Shown: positions 46,557 to 57,957, numbered from the stretch's first letter. The stretch is DNA of 64,000 bases from Allobosea sp. 67-29 (GCF_001898115.1 NZ_MKSQ01000008.1:223390-287389); one strand, 5' to 3'. Program-made: numbers and translations. Notes: generated by a model not told the origin, from the sequence alone.

Positions 46557-47555
46557 GTGAAGTTCGCTCGCAGTTCTCTCATCGTCGCGGCGCTCGCCGC
46601 CGCCGGGGGCGGATACTGGTTCCTGACGAAGCCTGTGGCAGTCGCGACGGTCGTGCCCAAGCGCGGCGACGCGGCTGAGATCGTCTACGCTACCGGCACG
46701 GTCGAGCCACGCAACTGGGCCAAGGTCGCGGCGCTGGTGCGCGAGCGCATCGTCGAGCGCTGTGACTGCGAAGGCCAGCGCGTCGAGCAGGGGCACGTCC
46801 TCGCCCGGCTCGACAGCGTCCAGGCCGAAGCCACCCTGGCCGAGCTCAAGGCCCGCCAGAAGCTCGCCACAGCCGAGCATGACCGGCTCACCGTGCTGGT
46901 TGAGCGCAATGTGATGAGCCAGCAGGCGCTCGACCGCGCCCGCAGCGAGATGGGTCAGGCCTCGGCCCTGATCGCCGGGCAGACCGCGCGCCTGGAGAAC
47001 TATGTCCTGCGCGCCCCGATGCGCGGCACCGTACTGCGCCGCGACGGCGAAGTCGGCGAGATCGCCGAGCCCGGCACCGTGCTGTTCTGGATCGGCGAGG
47101 CCAAGCCGCTGCGCGTCGTCGCCGAGGTCAACGAGGAGGACATCCCACAGGTCAAGGCCGGCCAGCGCGCCCTGATCCGGGCCGACGCCTTCCCGGGGCG
47201 GACGCTGGAGGGAACCGTCGACAGCATCACGCCCAAGGGCGATCCCGTCGCCAAGACCTACCGTGTCTATCTCGCTCTGCCGGATGACACGCCGCTGCTG
47301 ATCGGCATGACGGTCGAACTCAACATCATCACGCGCGTGGCGAAAGAGGCGCTGCTGCTGCCGGTCGCCGCCGTGCAGGGCAATGCTGTCTTCGTCATTG
47401 AGGGCGACCGCGCCCGCCGCCGCGAGCTATCGATCGGAATTCGCGGCACCGGCGATGTCGAGGTGCTCTCGGGCCTGCCCGACCAGGCCCGCGTCATCAC
47501 GCCCTTTCCGGACAAGCTTCGCGATGGCGCTCACGTCGCGCCGCAAGGCGGCTGA
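46557..47555 (+). CDS. HlyD/MacA-type periplasmic adaptor of ABC efflux system
   Basis: A 332-residue membrane fusion protein with one N-terminal hydrophobic segment (SSLIVAALAAAGGGYWFL). Split lipoyl motifs (GTVEPRNWAKVAAL and APMRGTVLRRDGEVGEIAEPGTVLFWIG) flank a short coiled coil (about residues 95-150), followed by a beta barrel and C-terminal domain. GTG 46557 has GGAGG eight bases upstream and is the likeliest start; the frame opens at 46533. First gene of the TetR-controlled operon. Confidence 0.9.
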   Translation: MKFARSSLIVAALAAAGGGYWFLTKPVAVATVVPKRGDAAEIVYATGTVEPRNWAKVAALVRERIVERCDCEGQRVEQGHVLARLDSVQAEATLAELKARQKLATAEHDRLTVLVERNVMSQQALDRARSEMGQASALIAGQTARLENYVLRAPMRGTVLRRDGEVGEIAEPGTVLFWIGEAKPLRVVAEVNEEDIPQVKAGQRALIRADAFPGRTLEGTVDSITPKGDPVAKTYRVYLALPDDTPLLIGMTVELNIITRVAKEALLLPVAAVQGNAVFVIEGDRARRRELSIGIRGTGDVEVLSGLPDQARVITPFPDKLRDGAHVAPQGG

Positions 47556-47558
47556 GCC

Positions 47559-48806
47559 GTGCGATTGATCCTCGCTCTGGCGCTGACGCATATCCGCGGC
47601 CGCGGCCGGCAGACCCTGGTCGCGGTCATCGGCGTCGCGCTCGGCGTCGGCTTCTCGATCGCCATGGCCGCGCTGATGCAGGGTGGCGAGGATGATTTCG
47701 TCGCGCGCCTGGTCGATACCATGCCGCATGTCGACATCACCGACGAATACCGCAATGCCCGCCGCCAGCCGGCGCAGGACGCCTTTGCCGTGGTCCACAT
47801 TGCCGGCCTGCGGCCGAAGGACGATCGGCGCGGCATTCTCAACCCGACCGAGGCGGTCGCGATGCTGAGGGCCTGGGTGCCCGGGCGGCTGGCGCTCAGC
47901 CTGAAGACGCAAGGGGTGGTGCGCTATTCCGGGCGCGACGTCGGCATCGGCATCATCGGCATCGAGCCGCGGGGCGAGATGAAGGTCTCATCGCTCGCGA
48001 AGGATTTTCGCCAGGGCAGCTTCACCTCGCTGATCGCCGGCGGCAACAACATCATCGTCGGCGATCGGCTGGCGCAGCGCCTTGGCGCGGAGCTTGGCGC
48101 CACGGTGACCGTCGTCTCCTCGACCGGCCAGAGCCGTGCCTTCAAGATCGTCGGTCTGTTCCACACCGGCACCACCGCCCGCGACGAGGGCGAGGGCTAT
48201 GTCCTGCTCAAGAACGCTCAGATCCTGAGCGAGCGCCCGAACGCAATCAACGAGATCAGGCTTAAGCTCGACGATCCCGCCGCCGCCCCGCAGGTGGCGC
48301 GTCGGGCCGAGGCGCAGCTCGGCTACAAGGCGATGGCCTGGCAGGAGGCGAACGAGTCGCTGCTGCAGGCGCTCGTGATCCGCAATGTCATCATGTACAC
48401 GGTCGTCGGCGCGATCCTGCTGGTGGCCGGCTTCGGCATCTTCAACATCATCTCGACGATCACGCACGAGAAGGCACGCGACATCGCCATCCTGAAGTCG
48501 CTCGGCTTCACCGAGACCGATATGCGCCGCCTCTTCCTGCTCGAAGGAATGGCGCTCGGCGCCGGCGGCTCGCTGATCGGCTGGGCGTTCGGCTTCCTGC
48601 TCTGCCTTGCGCTCTCCCTGGTCCGCTTCGAATTGTCGGGCGCCAGCGTGGCGCAGGAGATCACCCGCCTGCCACTGGCCTGGAGCATCTGGCACTATCT
48701 GATCGCCGCTGGCTTCGCTTTGGTCTCGGCCGGCGTCGCCGGCTACCTGCCGGCAAGGCAGGCGGCCCGGCTCAACCCGGTCGACATCATCCGGGGCGCG
48801 ACATGA
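47559..48806 (+). CDS. FtsX-like ABC permease (MacB/LolE type)
   Basis: A 415-residue permease starting with GTG three bases after the adaptor stop. It has the MacB/LolC layout: a helix at residues 20-40 (TLVAVIGVALGVGFSIAMAAL), a long periplasmic domain, then three helices from about residue 275, including GAILLVAGFGIFNIISTITHEKARDIAILKSLGFTE, the FtsX signature. Together with the ATPase it should act as a mechanotransmission-type exporter working with the adaptor. Substrate unknown. Confidence 0.92.
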   Translation: MRLILALALTHIRGRGRQTLVAVIGVALGVGFSIAMAALMQGGEDDFVARLVDTMPHVDITDEYRNARRQPAQDAFAVVHIAGLRPKDDRRGILNPTEAVAMLRAWVPGRLALSLKTQGVVRYSGRDVGIGIIGIEPRGEMKVSSLAKDFRQGSFTSLIAGGNNIIVGDRLAQRLGAELGATVTVVSSTGQSRAFKIVGLFHTGTTARDEGEGYVLLKNAQILSERPNAINEIRLKLDDPAAAPQVARRAEAQLGYKAMAWQEANESLLQALVIRNVIMYTVVGAILLVAGFGIFNIISTITHEKARDIAILKSLGFTETDMRRLFLLEGMALGAGGSLIGWAFGFLLCLALSLVRFELSGASVAQEITRLPLAWSIWHYLIAAGFALVSAGVAGYLPARQAARLNPVDIIRGAT

Positions 48807-49492
48807 ACCCGCTGATCGAGACGGTCGGGCTCACCCGCGTGCTACCCGCCGCTGTGCCGGTGACGCTGGTCCAGGACATCACGCTGACGATCGGGGCGAG
48901 CGAGTTCGTCGCCATCACCGGCCCGTCCGGCTCGGGAAAGTCCTCGCTGCTCTACCTGCTCGGTTTGCTCGACAAACCAAGCGCCGGCACGCTCACGATC
49001 GAGGGGAGGGACACGGCCGGGCTGAGCGAGCGCGAACGGGCCGGAATCCGGCTGGAGACGCTCGGCTTCGTCTTCCAGTTCCACTTCCTGCTGCCGGAGT
49101 TCACGGTGCGGGAGAATGTCGAGATCCCGATGCGCCGGCTCGGCCGGCTCGGTGCGACCGCCATGCGCGAGCGTTCGACAGAGTTGCTGAGCACGCTCGG
49201 CCTCGCCGACCATCTCGACAAACGGCCCGACCAGCTCTCGGGCGGCCAACGCCAGCGTGTCGCCGTCGCCCGCGCGCTTGCCAACGATCCGCCATTGATC
49301 CTCGCGGATGAACCGACCGGCAGCCTCGACAGCAAGAATTCCGAGCAGGTCTTCGTCATTCTGGATGCGCTGGTGCGCGAGCGCGGCAAGACGGTGATCG
49401 CGGTGACCCACGACACTGAGATTGCGGCGAGGGCGAGCAGACGCATCAATCTCGTCGATGGGCGGCTGGCTGATCGATGGGCGGCTGGCTGA
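48803..49492 (+). CDS. ABC efflux ATP-binding protein (MacB/LolD type)
   Basis: A 229-residue ATPase with Walker A GPSGSGKSSLLYLLGLLD, signature LSGGQRQRVAVARALA, Walker B LILADEPTGSLDS and the switch histidine in VTHDTEIA. VFQFHFLLPEFTVRENV is the typical Q-loop region of the LolD/MacB group. The start overlaps the permease gene by four bases. Last gene of the operon; about 250 bases of non-coding sequence follow before the convergent BAAT gene. Confidence 0.94.
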   Translation: MNPLIETVGLTRVLPAAVPVTLVQDITLTIGASEFVAITGPSGSGKSSLLYLLGLLDKPSAGTLTIEGRDTAGLSERERAGIRLETLGFVFQFHFLLPEFTVRENVEIPMRRLGRLGATAMRERSTELLSTLGLADHLDKRPDQLSGGQRQRVAVARALANDPPLILADEPTGSLDSKNSEQVFVILDALVRERGKTVIAVTHDTEIAARASRRINLVDGRLADRWAAG

Positions 49493-49744
49493 GAGCTGAG
49501 GGCATGGCTTGGGAGCTATCGCACAGCGCTTCTCCTCGCACGCAACTTCACTGGCATAGGCCAAGGCTCAGCCGGTGGGCTCGCCTGCCCACGGCACGGC
49601 GCCCTGGCTGCGGAAGCACTTTGCCTTAACTGCGGCACTCTCAACCTAAACGCTAACACAGCCGCACTGAAATATTTCAATGGGTTATGAAGCTAATTGA
49701 AGGCTGGCGCGGCAAACTTCGGCTTCCCCACACCGTCCGGCCGC

Positions 49745-51025
49745 CTAGCGTCCGCCGTGCCGCCCAACGAACGCGAGGGCGGCAGCCCAGGCGCCGTCAT
49801 TGGCCTCGGCATTGGCAGCGGGCGTGCCGCCCATCGTCGTCGCGATGCCCGAGACCGGATGGCGATGGGCGATGCGGGTCGAAGGCACATGAGGGAAAAG
49901 GATGGAGTGGCCGGCAGCCGGCCAGTTCTTCCACACGACCTCATGCGGATGACCGGCGGCGAGCAGGCTCGACTGCACGATGAGCGAGTAGAGGTCCGAA
50001 GGCCAGGCGCCATCGTCGCCGCCGGAAATCAGCAGGACAGGGCCGGCGATCCGCTCGACCGGGATGCGGGCGCGGGCCATGGCGGCGGGATCACCCAGAG
50101 CCGTGCGCATGGCGTCGGCGTTGCGACGAAACTCCTTCGCTTCGTCGTAAGGCTTCCAGCTCGCGGTGAGATTGTCCTGCCATTGATGGACGAGCGGCTT
50201 TCCATCGAGCGTCCAGCACGGACCGTCGCGACCGAGCCCGGGAGCGGGATCCGCCGCTGCCTGCCCGCCATGCACGAAGGCGCTCGGCACATAGCCCAGC
50301 ACCGCCGAGACCCTGTCGGGGAAGGTCGCGCCGAGCAAGAGCGCGAGCTCGCCGCCGCGCGACTGCCCGGCAACGGCGACAAAATCATTCAGCGGGCGCA
50401 CCGTCGCATGCAGCCAGTCGAGAGCGCGGGCGAAATATTCGAGCGGTGTGTTCGAGATGTATCTCGGCAGGCCCGGCGCGCCGAAATAGCCGAGTGCCAG
50501 CGCCGCAACGCCGCGCGAGGCCCAGAGCGCCGCGCGCGGCTCGTTGATGCCGCCACCCGAGCCGTTGAGGATCATGATGGCAGGATGCGGGCCCTCGCCA
50601 GCCGGCAGGAACAGCGTGCCGACGAGGCCGTCCTCGATCAAGGGCCGGCGGGTGACGCCGTCGGCCATCAGAATCTGGGTGAAGCTGCCGGAAGCCACGG
50701 TCGCGCCGCCGATGGAGGCTGTGAGCGTGGTCTCGAGCGGCCGCGCCATGTCGGCGTGGAAGAACTCGCCCTCGCCTTCCTGTGCCCAGATCAGGCCCAT
50801 GGCGGCGACGCCTTGGTAGGCTCCCCGCACCGGAGCGTCCCGCGTCAGGTCGACGGCGCCACCGCCGTCCGCAACGAAGACCGCTTCCGCCCGCCAGAGC
50901 CGACCATCGCGCGGGGTCTCCGCAGCGATGGTCACCTCCGCGCCCGTCGGCAAGCCGGCCAGCACGATCCGGCGCGGCACGTCGATCAGATCGACCGAGG
51001 GACTGACCGTGAAGCTCGCGGCCAT
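49745..51025 (-). CDS. acyl-CoA thioesterase/BAAT family hydrolase
   Basis: A 426-residue protein with the two-domain plan of bile acid-CoA:amino acid N-acyltransferases and acyl-CoA thioesterases. The N-terminal beta domain has PRDGRLWRAEAVFVADGGGAVDL and GLIWAQEGEGEFF. The C-terminal alpha/beta hydrolase has VAGQSRGGELALLLG with a serine nucleophile, ISGGDDGAWPS with the acid, and AAGHSIL with the histidine. No signal peptide, so cytosolic. It ends the ten-gene operon, 40 bases after the binding protein gene, and would hydrolyse a CoA thioester or ester of the imported compound. Confidence 0.9.
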   Translation of the reverse strand: MAASFTVSPSVDLIDVPRRIVLAGLPTGAEVTIAAETPRDGRLWRAEAVFVADGGGAVDLTRDAPVRGAYQGVAAMGLIWAQEGEGEFFHADMARPLETTLTASIGGATVASGSFTQILMADGVTRRPLIEDGLVGTLFLPAGEGPHPAIMILNGSGGGINEPRAALWASRGVAALALGYFGAPGLPRYISNTPLEYFARALDWLHATVRPLNDFVAVAGQSRGGELALLLGATFPDRVSAVLGYVPSAFVHGGQAAADPAPGLGRDGPCWTLDGKPLVHQWQDNLTASWKPYDEAKEFRRNADAMRTALGDPAAMARARIPVERIAGPVLLISGGDDGAWPSDLYSLIVQSSLLAAGHPHEVVWKNWPAAGHSILFPHVPSTRIAHRHPVSGIATTMGGTPAANAEANDGAWAAALAFVGRHGGR

Positions 51026-51065
51026 GGCGGTTTCCGTCTCCCTTACGTCCGGGTTTCCAGCCCCG

Positions 51066-52637
51066 TCACTTCGCCTTGCTGACCTGCATGGCGACGGTGC
51101 GATCGCTGTTCCAGGGCACGACCTTGAGGTCAGGCCGGCTCGCCCAGATGTTCTTGTAGTGGTAGAGCGGGATGACGCCGACATCGTCCATCACGACCTT
51201 GACGGCGTCCTTGATGATCGCCTCACGCTTGGCATCGTCGAATTCAGCCCCGGCCCTGGCGAGGGCATCGTCCAGCTTCGGGTTGCCGTAGCGGCCCCAG
51301 TTCGAGGCGCCGAGTCCCTTGGCGGGGTCGTTGGTGGCGAGGATCGAGGTCATCGCATAGGTGCCCTCGCCGGTGCCGTTGCCCCAGCCGATCATGCTCA
51401 TCGCATATTCGTTCTTGTTGGCGCCGGAGACATAGACCGAGAAGGGCACCACCTCGACCTGGGTCTCGACGCCGATGCGGGTCCAGAACTGGGCGACCGC
51501 CTGAGCCGTCTCCGGCGCCAGCGGATAGCGCTCGCCCGGCACATGGATGGTCAGCTTGAAGCCGTCCGGATAACCGGCTTCGGCGAGAAGCGCCTTGGCC
51601 TTGCTCGGATCGACGGCGATCTTGGCGTAGTCGGGGTTGTAGCCGAAGGTGTCGGCCGGCATCCATTGCGTCGCGACGGTGACGCCGCCGCGGGCGACAC
51701 GGTCGGCGATGGCGTCGCGGTTGATCGCCATGTTGAGCGCCTTGCGGACGCGCACGTCGAGCAGCGGATTCTTGTCGAGCGGCTTGCCGGCCTTGTCGGT
51801 GATGAACTTCGAGGGAGCCGGGTTGAAGCTCGGCTGCAGGATCAGCACGCGCAGGCCGGGATAGGACCAGACCTTCACCCTGGGGTTCTTCTCGAGCTTC
51901 TCGATGTCGGAGAAGGAGACCTTGTCGATCATGTCGACATCGCCGGAGAGCAGCGCCGCGGTGCGCGCCGCGGGATTGGCGATGTAGCGATAGCTCACCT
52001 TGTCCCACTGGGCCTTCGGCCCCCAGTAGGTGTCGTTGCGCTTCATCTCGATACGGTCGCCGGGGGTGTAGCTGACGAAGGCGTAGGGGCCGTCGGTGAC
52101 CATCGCCTTGCCGCTGTTGTAGTCGTCGGTCGTCGCGGTCTGGCCGACATGCCTGCTGACGACATAGATGCTGGAGAGGTTGATCGGCAGCAGCGGATCG
52201 GGCGCCTTGGTGGTGATGACCAGCGTGTGCGGATCCTTGACCTCGACCTTGGCGACGCTGCGCAGGAAACTCTTGAAGCTCGCCACCGATCCCGGAACGC
52301 TCTGCGCGCGCTGATAGGAGAACGCGATATCGTCTGCCGTCACCGGCTGGCCGTCGGTCCAGACCGCCTTGTCGCGGATCTTGAATTCCCAGGTGGTGGG
52401 CGAGGTGTTCTTCCAGGACTCGGCAAGGCCCGGAACCATGCCGCCGATCGTCTTCTGCGCGACGATCGCCGGAAAGAAGTGCTGCGCCACCGAATGGTCG
52501 CCGGCATAATTGTTGAGCTCGGGGTCGATCGCGGAGACCGGATCGGCGAAGCCGATGCGCAGATCCTCGGCCCAGGCGGTCCCTCCCGCGACGATCAGTG
52601 CCGCGGAAAGGGCAAGCGTGCTCAGTCTTGTCGTCAT
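51066..52637 (-). CDS. peptide/nickel-type ABC transporter binding protein
   Basis: A 523-residue family-5 solute-binding protein with signal peptide (LSTLALSAALIVAGGTAWA). The domain opens LRIGFADPVSAIDPELNNY and has WEFKIRDKAVWTDGQPVTADDIAFSYQRA, the family core, then VRKALNMAINRDAIADRVARGG. It overlaps the upstream ATPase stop by four bases. Placement near the end of the operon is unusual, since binding proteins normally come first. The context recalls a family I know as SBP_KPN_01854, associated with AhpD-like Avi_7169/Avi_7170 proteins; ligand undetermined. Confidence 0.92.
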   Translation of the reverse strand: MTTRLSTLALSAALIVAGGTAWAEDLRIGFADPVSAIDPELNNYAGDHSVAQHFFPAIVAQKTIGGMVPGLAESWKNTSPTTWEFKIRDKAVWTDGQPVTADDIAFSYQRAQSVPGSVASFKSFLRSVAKVEVKDPHTLVITTKAPDPLLPINLSSIYVVSRHVGQTATTDDYNSGKAMVTDGPYAFVSYTPGDRIEMKRNDTYWGPKAQWDKVSYRYIANPAARTAALLSGDVDMIDKVSFSDIEKLEKNPRVKVWSYPGLRVLILQPSFNPAPSKFITDKAGKPLDKNPLLDVRVRKALNMAINRDAIADRVARGGVTVATQWMPADTFGYNPDYAKIAVDPSKAKALLAEAGYPDGFKLTIHVPGERYPLAPETAQAVAQFWTRIGVETQVEVVPFSVYVSGANKNEYAMSMIGWGNGTGEGTYAMTSILATNDPAKGLGASNWGRYGNPKLDDALARAGAEFDDAKREAIIKDAVKVVMDDVGVIPLYHYKNIWASRPDLKVVPWNSDRTVAMQVSKAK

Positions 52638-53655
52638 GCGATCTCTCCTGTTGGCGCGCGGCGTTCCCCTTCGGGCGCGTCGTTGAGGTGGCAGGCGGAA
52701 CGATGGCCCGGCGCGATCTCGCGCAGGGCAGGCCGCTCGATGCGGCAGCGGTCGAAGGCGACCGGACAACGCGGGTGGAAATGGCAGCCGGGCGGCGGCG
52801 CGGCCGGGCTCGGGATCTCGCCCTTGACGGGAGCATAGACCCGGCGCCGCTGCTTGAGGTCGGGAATCTCGGCCAGCAGCCCCTGCGTATAGGGGTGATT
52901 GGGATGGGCGAAGAACTGACGCGCCGGCGCGTCCTCGACGATGCGCCCGAGATACATGATGACGACGCGGTCGGCGACATGCTGCACCACGCGCAGATCG
53001 TGGCTGATGAACAGATAGGTCAGGTCGAGATCGCGCCGCAGTTGCATGAACAGGTTGAGGATCTGCGCCTGGATCGAAACGTCGAGCGATGCGACCGACT
53101 CGTCGCAAACGAGAAAGCGCGGCTGCATAGCCAGTGCACGCGCGATCGAGATGCGCTGACGCTGGCCGCCGGAAAACTGATGCGGGAAGCGCTGGCGATA
53201 GGCCGGGTCGAGGCCGGCACGGCGCATCTGGGCGCAGACATAGTCATCGAGTTCGGCGCGGCCGACAATGCCATGGACGAGGGGCGCCTCGCCGATCGCC
53301 GAAGCGACGCGCATGCGCGGATTGAGGCTCGCCTGCGGATCCTGGAAGATGAGCTGCACGTCGCGATGGACAGAGCGGTCGCCCTGCGGGTCGCGCCCGA
53401 ACACGCTGACGGCACCATCGCTCGGCGACAGCAGCCCGGCGGCGATGCGCCCGAGCGTCGACTTGCCCGATCCGGACTCGCCGACCAGGCCGACGAACTC
53501 GCCCGTCGGGATCGTGAGATCGATACCGTCGAGCGCGTGGATGACGGGCCGCCGCCTGGCGAGATGCAGTCTGACCGCAAGCCCCTCTGCGCGGCCGAAG
53601 CGGCGACTCACATTGCGCGTCTCCAGCGCCGGAGCGGTGGTGGTAGGCTTCGTCG

Positions 53656-53659
<4 letters not shown>
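52634..53659 (-). CDS. peptide-type ABC transporter ATP-binding protein (DppF/OppF)
   Basis: A 341-residue ATPase with Walker [30 protein letters not shown], signature FSGGQRQRISIARAL and Walker B FLVCDESVASLDVS. The C-terminal Oligo_HPY extension has PNHPYTQGLLAEIP and CHFHPRCPVAFDRC, with the cysteines that form an Fe-S cluster in Dpp/Opp ATPases. The Walker B glutamate is followed by SVASLD, normal for DppF types. Coupled by ATGA overlaps on both sides. Confidence 0.94.
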
Positions 53660-54641
<982 letters not shown>

Positions 54642-54645
<4 letters not shown>

Positions 54646-55541
54646 CGCAGCGCCCTCGGGTCGAGCACTTCCCGCAACCGGTCGCCGACGAGATTGATCG
54701 CGACGATCGCCAGCAGCAGCGTCAGGCCCGGGAAGAAGCTGATCCAGTACTCTCCGGAAAGCATGAACTGGAAGCCGTTGGCGATCAGCAGGCCAAGCGA
54801 GGGCTGCGTCACCGGCGCCCCCAGCCCGAGGAAGGAGAGCGTCGCCTCCAGGGTGATGGCGCGCGCCACCTGCAGCGCCGCGATGACGAGCAGCGGCGGC
54901 AGGCAGTTGGGCAGGACATGGCGCAGCAGGATGCGGTAGGTCGGGAGGCCGAGCCCGCGAGCCGCCTCGAAATAGTCGCGCTTGCGTTCGACCAGCGCCT
55001 GGGCGCGGGCGGTGCGGGCGTAATAGGCCCATTCCAGCAGCACCAGCGTCAGCACGACATTGCCGATGCCGCGGCCGAGCAGCGCGAGCATCAGCAGGGC
55101 GACGAGGATCGAGGGCAGCGACATGATCAGGTCGACGAGCCGCATGATCAGCGCATCGACGATGCCGCCGCTCCAGGCTGCGATCAGCCCGAGCAGGATA
55201 CCGAGGATGCCGGCCAGCAGCGCCGAGCCGACGCCGACGGTCAGGCTGGTGCGCAGGCCGTAGAGGATGGCGGAGAACAGGTCGCGGCCCTGCCCGTCCG
55301 TACCGAGCCAATAGGTGATATCTCCGCTCATCGACGCCGAGCCGGGGGGCAGCCTGGCGTCGAGCACGTCGATCGCGGCCAGATCGAAGGGGTTCTGCGG
55401 CGCGATTTCGCGGGCGAAGACCGCGCCGAGAATCAGCAGCGCCATCAGGGCGAGCCCGATCACGGCGGTCGGCGCGCGCAGGAAGCGGCGCAGCGCGGTG
55501 ACTGCCGGACGGCGGCCGGAGGCGACGGGAGCGCTCGTCAT
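54642..55541 (-). CDS. peptide-type ABC transporter permease (DppC)
   Basis: A 299-residue inner-membrane permease with an N-terminal OppC-type helix ([17 protein letters not shown]), the domain phrase [27 protein letters not shown] in the variant [11 protein letters not shown], and the EAA loop [23 protein letters not shown]. Five to six helices. Starts inside the DppB stop (ATGA) and forms the channel with it. It follows DppB in the order found in dipeptide operons. Confidence 0.94.
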
Positions 55542-56512
55542 GCCGAGGCCTCCTCGCGGACACGCGGATCAAGGATGCGATAGAGGATGTCGACGACGAG
55601 GTTGATGACGACGAAGAGCGTCACCACCACGAGCAGGTAGGCCATGACCACCGGCCGGTCGAGCGCGTTGATGCTGTCCAGGATGAGCTTGCCCGAGCCC
55701 GGCCAGGCGAAGATGCTCTCGGTCACGACCGCGAAGGCGATGGTCGAGCCGAGCTCGAGGCCGAGCACCGTGACAAGCGGGATCATGATGTTGCGCAGGA
55801 CGTGCATCATCACGATCCGGCCGCGACGCAGGCCCTTGGCCCGCGCGAAGCGGACATAGTCGAGCGGCAGCACCTCGCGGACGCCGGCCCGCGTCAGCCG
55901 GATCACCAGCGAGACCTTGAAAAGCGACAGGTTGATTGCCGGCAGCAGCATGTGCCGCCAGCCGTTCAAGGTCAGGAACGACCAGTCTGCGCCGAGAAGA
56001 TGGACCGTCTCGCCGCGCCCGCTCGCTGGCAGCCAGCCGAAATAGACGCTGAAGGTCATGATCAGCAGGAGACCGACCCAGAAGGTCGGCAGGGAGAAGC
56101 CGAGGATGCTGCCGGTGGTGATCAGCTTCGAGAGGCGCCGTTCCGGGTAGAGACCCGCATAGAGGCCGAGCGGCACGCCGAAGATGACGGAAAAGGCGGT
56201 GGCGGCGATGGCGAGCTCCAGCGTCGCCGGCAGGCGCTGCAGGATCAGCGTGACCGCCGGGACGTTGTAGACGAAGCTGCGGCCGAGATCGCCTTGCAGG
56301 GCGCTGCCGGCGAAGCTGAGATATTGCTGCCAGAGCGGGCGGTCGAGCCCAAGCTGGGCGATGAGTTCGGCTCTGTCGGCCTGCGTCGCGTCAGGCGCCA
56401 GCAGGATGTCGGCCGGGTTGCCGATGGCATGCATGCCCAGGAACACGACGAGCGACATCGCCACGATGACGAGGAGCGCCTGCGCGACGCGCTGGAGCAG
56501 CCAACCCAGCAT
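55538..56512 (-). CDS. peptide-type ABC transporter permease (DppB)
   Basis: A 324-residue inner-membrane permease with LQRVAQALLVIVAMSLVVFLGMHAIGNPADIL at the N-terminus, LGLDRPLWQQYLSFAGSALQGDLGRSF, and the ATPase-contacting loop YVRFARAKGLRRGRIVMMHVLRN. ATG 56512 begins in the stop codon of the upstream flavin enzyme gene (TGATG); the longer open frame is out of register with that gene. Six helices. Confidence 0.94.
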   Translation of the reverse strand: MLGWLLQRVAQALLVIVAMSLVVFLGMHAIGNPADILLAPDATQADRAELIAQLGLDRPLWQQYLSFAGSALQGDLGRSFVYNVPAVTLILQRLPATLELAIAATAFSVIFGVPLGLYAGLYPERRLSKLITTGSILGFSLPTFWVGLLLIMTFSVYFGWLPASGRGETVHLLGADWSFLTLNGWRHMLLPAINLSLFKVSLVIRLTRAGVREVLPLDYVRFARAKGLRRGRIVMMHVLRNIMIPLVTVLGLELGSTIAFAVVTESIFAWPGSGKLILDSINALDRPVVMAYLLVVVTLFVVINLVVDILYRILDPRVREEASA

Positions 56513-57957
56513 CAGACCGGCACCGCTGTCTCTTCCGGCAGGATCGGTACCCATTCGTCGCCGAAGATTTCCGGCTCCGCATAGGCCTGGCCGCGGGCGA
56601 AATGCGTCTCGACATCCTCGACGAACAGCCGCGCGGCGATCGCCTGCGAGAGACGCTCGGCCCCGTCGCTGATCGCCGGAATGTCGCCCGAGACCGTGCC
56701 GTGGGACATCATCGCCGGGTAGCAGAAGCAGTGCACCCGCTCGAGGCCCGGGCTGGCGCCCGGCACCTTCGGCTGAAACTCGAAGGCGGGGCCGAGATCG
56801 GGCATGGCGCCAAGGCTCGGCTCGGCGTCGCCGGGCATGTCGCGGTCGCTCCAGAAACGGGCCTGCGCAGCGATCTCGGCAAGGAAAGGACGATTGTCCC
56901 AGTCGACCTTGAAGCCGGTCGAGAAGATCATGAAGTCGAAGCGCATCGTCCCGGCGCTGGTCTCGACCACGATGTCTTCGCCCTCCATTCGCGCCGACAG
57001 CAGCGCCGTTCCCTGCCGGAAGAAGGCATTGGGATGGCGCGAGACACGCAGCACGCTGGCGCGCGGCGGCGGCACCTGCTCGCGGGCGACATAGCCGTTG
57101 ATCCGCCATTTCCAGTCATCGGGCAGATAGCGGTAGCCGGCCACGGAGCCGGGATGGCCCATGCCCTTGCCGCGGTTGATGCGCGGGATGTCGCGGCGTC
57201 GGATCAGGAGGTCGACACGGGCCGCGCCGGCCTCCAGGGCGGTGCCGGCGCTATCCATGGCCGAGGCGCCCGCACCAACCACCGCGACGCGCTTGCCGCG
57301 CAGCGAGGCATAATCGTTCTCGTCGGAGGAATGCGCCCAGCGCTCGCGCGGCAGGCTCTCGGCGATCGCCGGCACATAGGGGCCGCCAAGCCCGTCGCGG
57401 CCGGTCGCCAGCACGACATGCCGCGCCAGCACGCGCTGCCGGCCAGCCGGGCCATCCATCTCGAGCGTGGCGTAGTCGGCGCCGAGATGGATAGCGGCGA
57501 TGTCGTGCCGGTTGCGGATGTCGAGATTCAGCACCGCGCGGAACCAGCGCAGGTAATCCATCCACATCAGCCGGGGAATCTTGTCGAGCGCCTCCCAGTC
57601 CGCGGCGCCGAACTGGGCCTCGAACCAGGCGCGGAAGGTCAGCGAGGGGATGCCGAGCGCCGGGCCGGTGAGCGTCTTGGGCGAGCGCAGCGTCTCCATG
57701 CGCGCCGTCGTCGCCCATGGACCTTCGAAGCCGCGCGGCCGGCGGTCGTAATTCACCACGTTCAGGCCGAGATTGCGCATGGCGGCCGCCGCCGCGAGCC
57801 CGGCCATGCCGGCGCCGATGATGGCGACGTCGAGCAGCCGCTCGCCCCCCACCTCACGCTCGGGCACCCAGGGCGCTGCCGGCAAGGTGAGCAGCTCTAG
57901 CTCGCGGGCGACGCGGCGGTTCAGCACCTCCAGCCCTTCGATATTCGGATCGGCCAT
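56512..57957 (-). CDS. FAD/NAD(P)-dependent monooxygenase-like oxidoreductase
   Basis: A 481-residue soluble flavoprotein. An N-terminal extension of about 45 residues precedes the FAD motif VAIIGAGMAGLAAAAAM, and a second Rossmann motif VAVVGAGASAMDSAG binds NAD(P)H. Between them are RMETLRSPKTLTGPALGIP and VLATGRDGLGGPYVP, a layout like flavin-containing and lysine/ornithine N-monooxygenases. The classical FMO fingerprint is not exact, so hydroxylation, N-oxidation or Baeyer-Villiger activity are all possible. Overlaps LysR and DppB stops by one base each. Likely oxidises the imported substrate. Confidence 0.88.
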   Translation of the reverse strand: MADPNIEGLEVLNRRVARELELLTLPAAPWVPEREVGGERLLDVAIIGAGMAGLAAAAAMRNLGLNVVNYDRRPRGFEGPWATTARMETLRSPKTLTGPALGIPSLTFRAWFEAQFGAADWEALDKIPRLMWMDYLRWFRAVLNLDIRNRHDIAAIHLGADYATLEMDGPAGRQRVLARHVVLATGRDGLGGPYVPAIAESLPRERWAHSSDENDYASLRGKRVAVVGAGASAMDSAGTALEAGAARVDLLIRRRDIPRINRGKGMGHPGSVAGYRYLPDDWKWRINGYVAREQVPPPRASVLRVSRHPNAFFRQGTALLSARMEGEDIVVETSAGTMRFDFMIFSTGFKVDWDNRPFLAEIAAQARFWSDRDMPGDAEPSLGAMPDLGPAFEFQPKVPGASPGLERVHCFCYPAMMSHGTVSGDIPAISDGAERLSQAIAARLFVEDVETHFARGQAYAEPEIFGDEWVPILPEETAVPV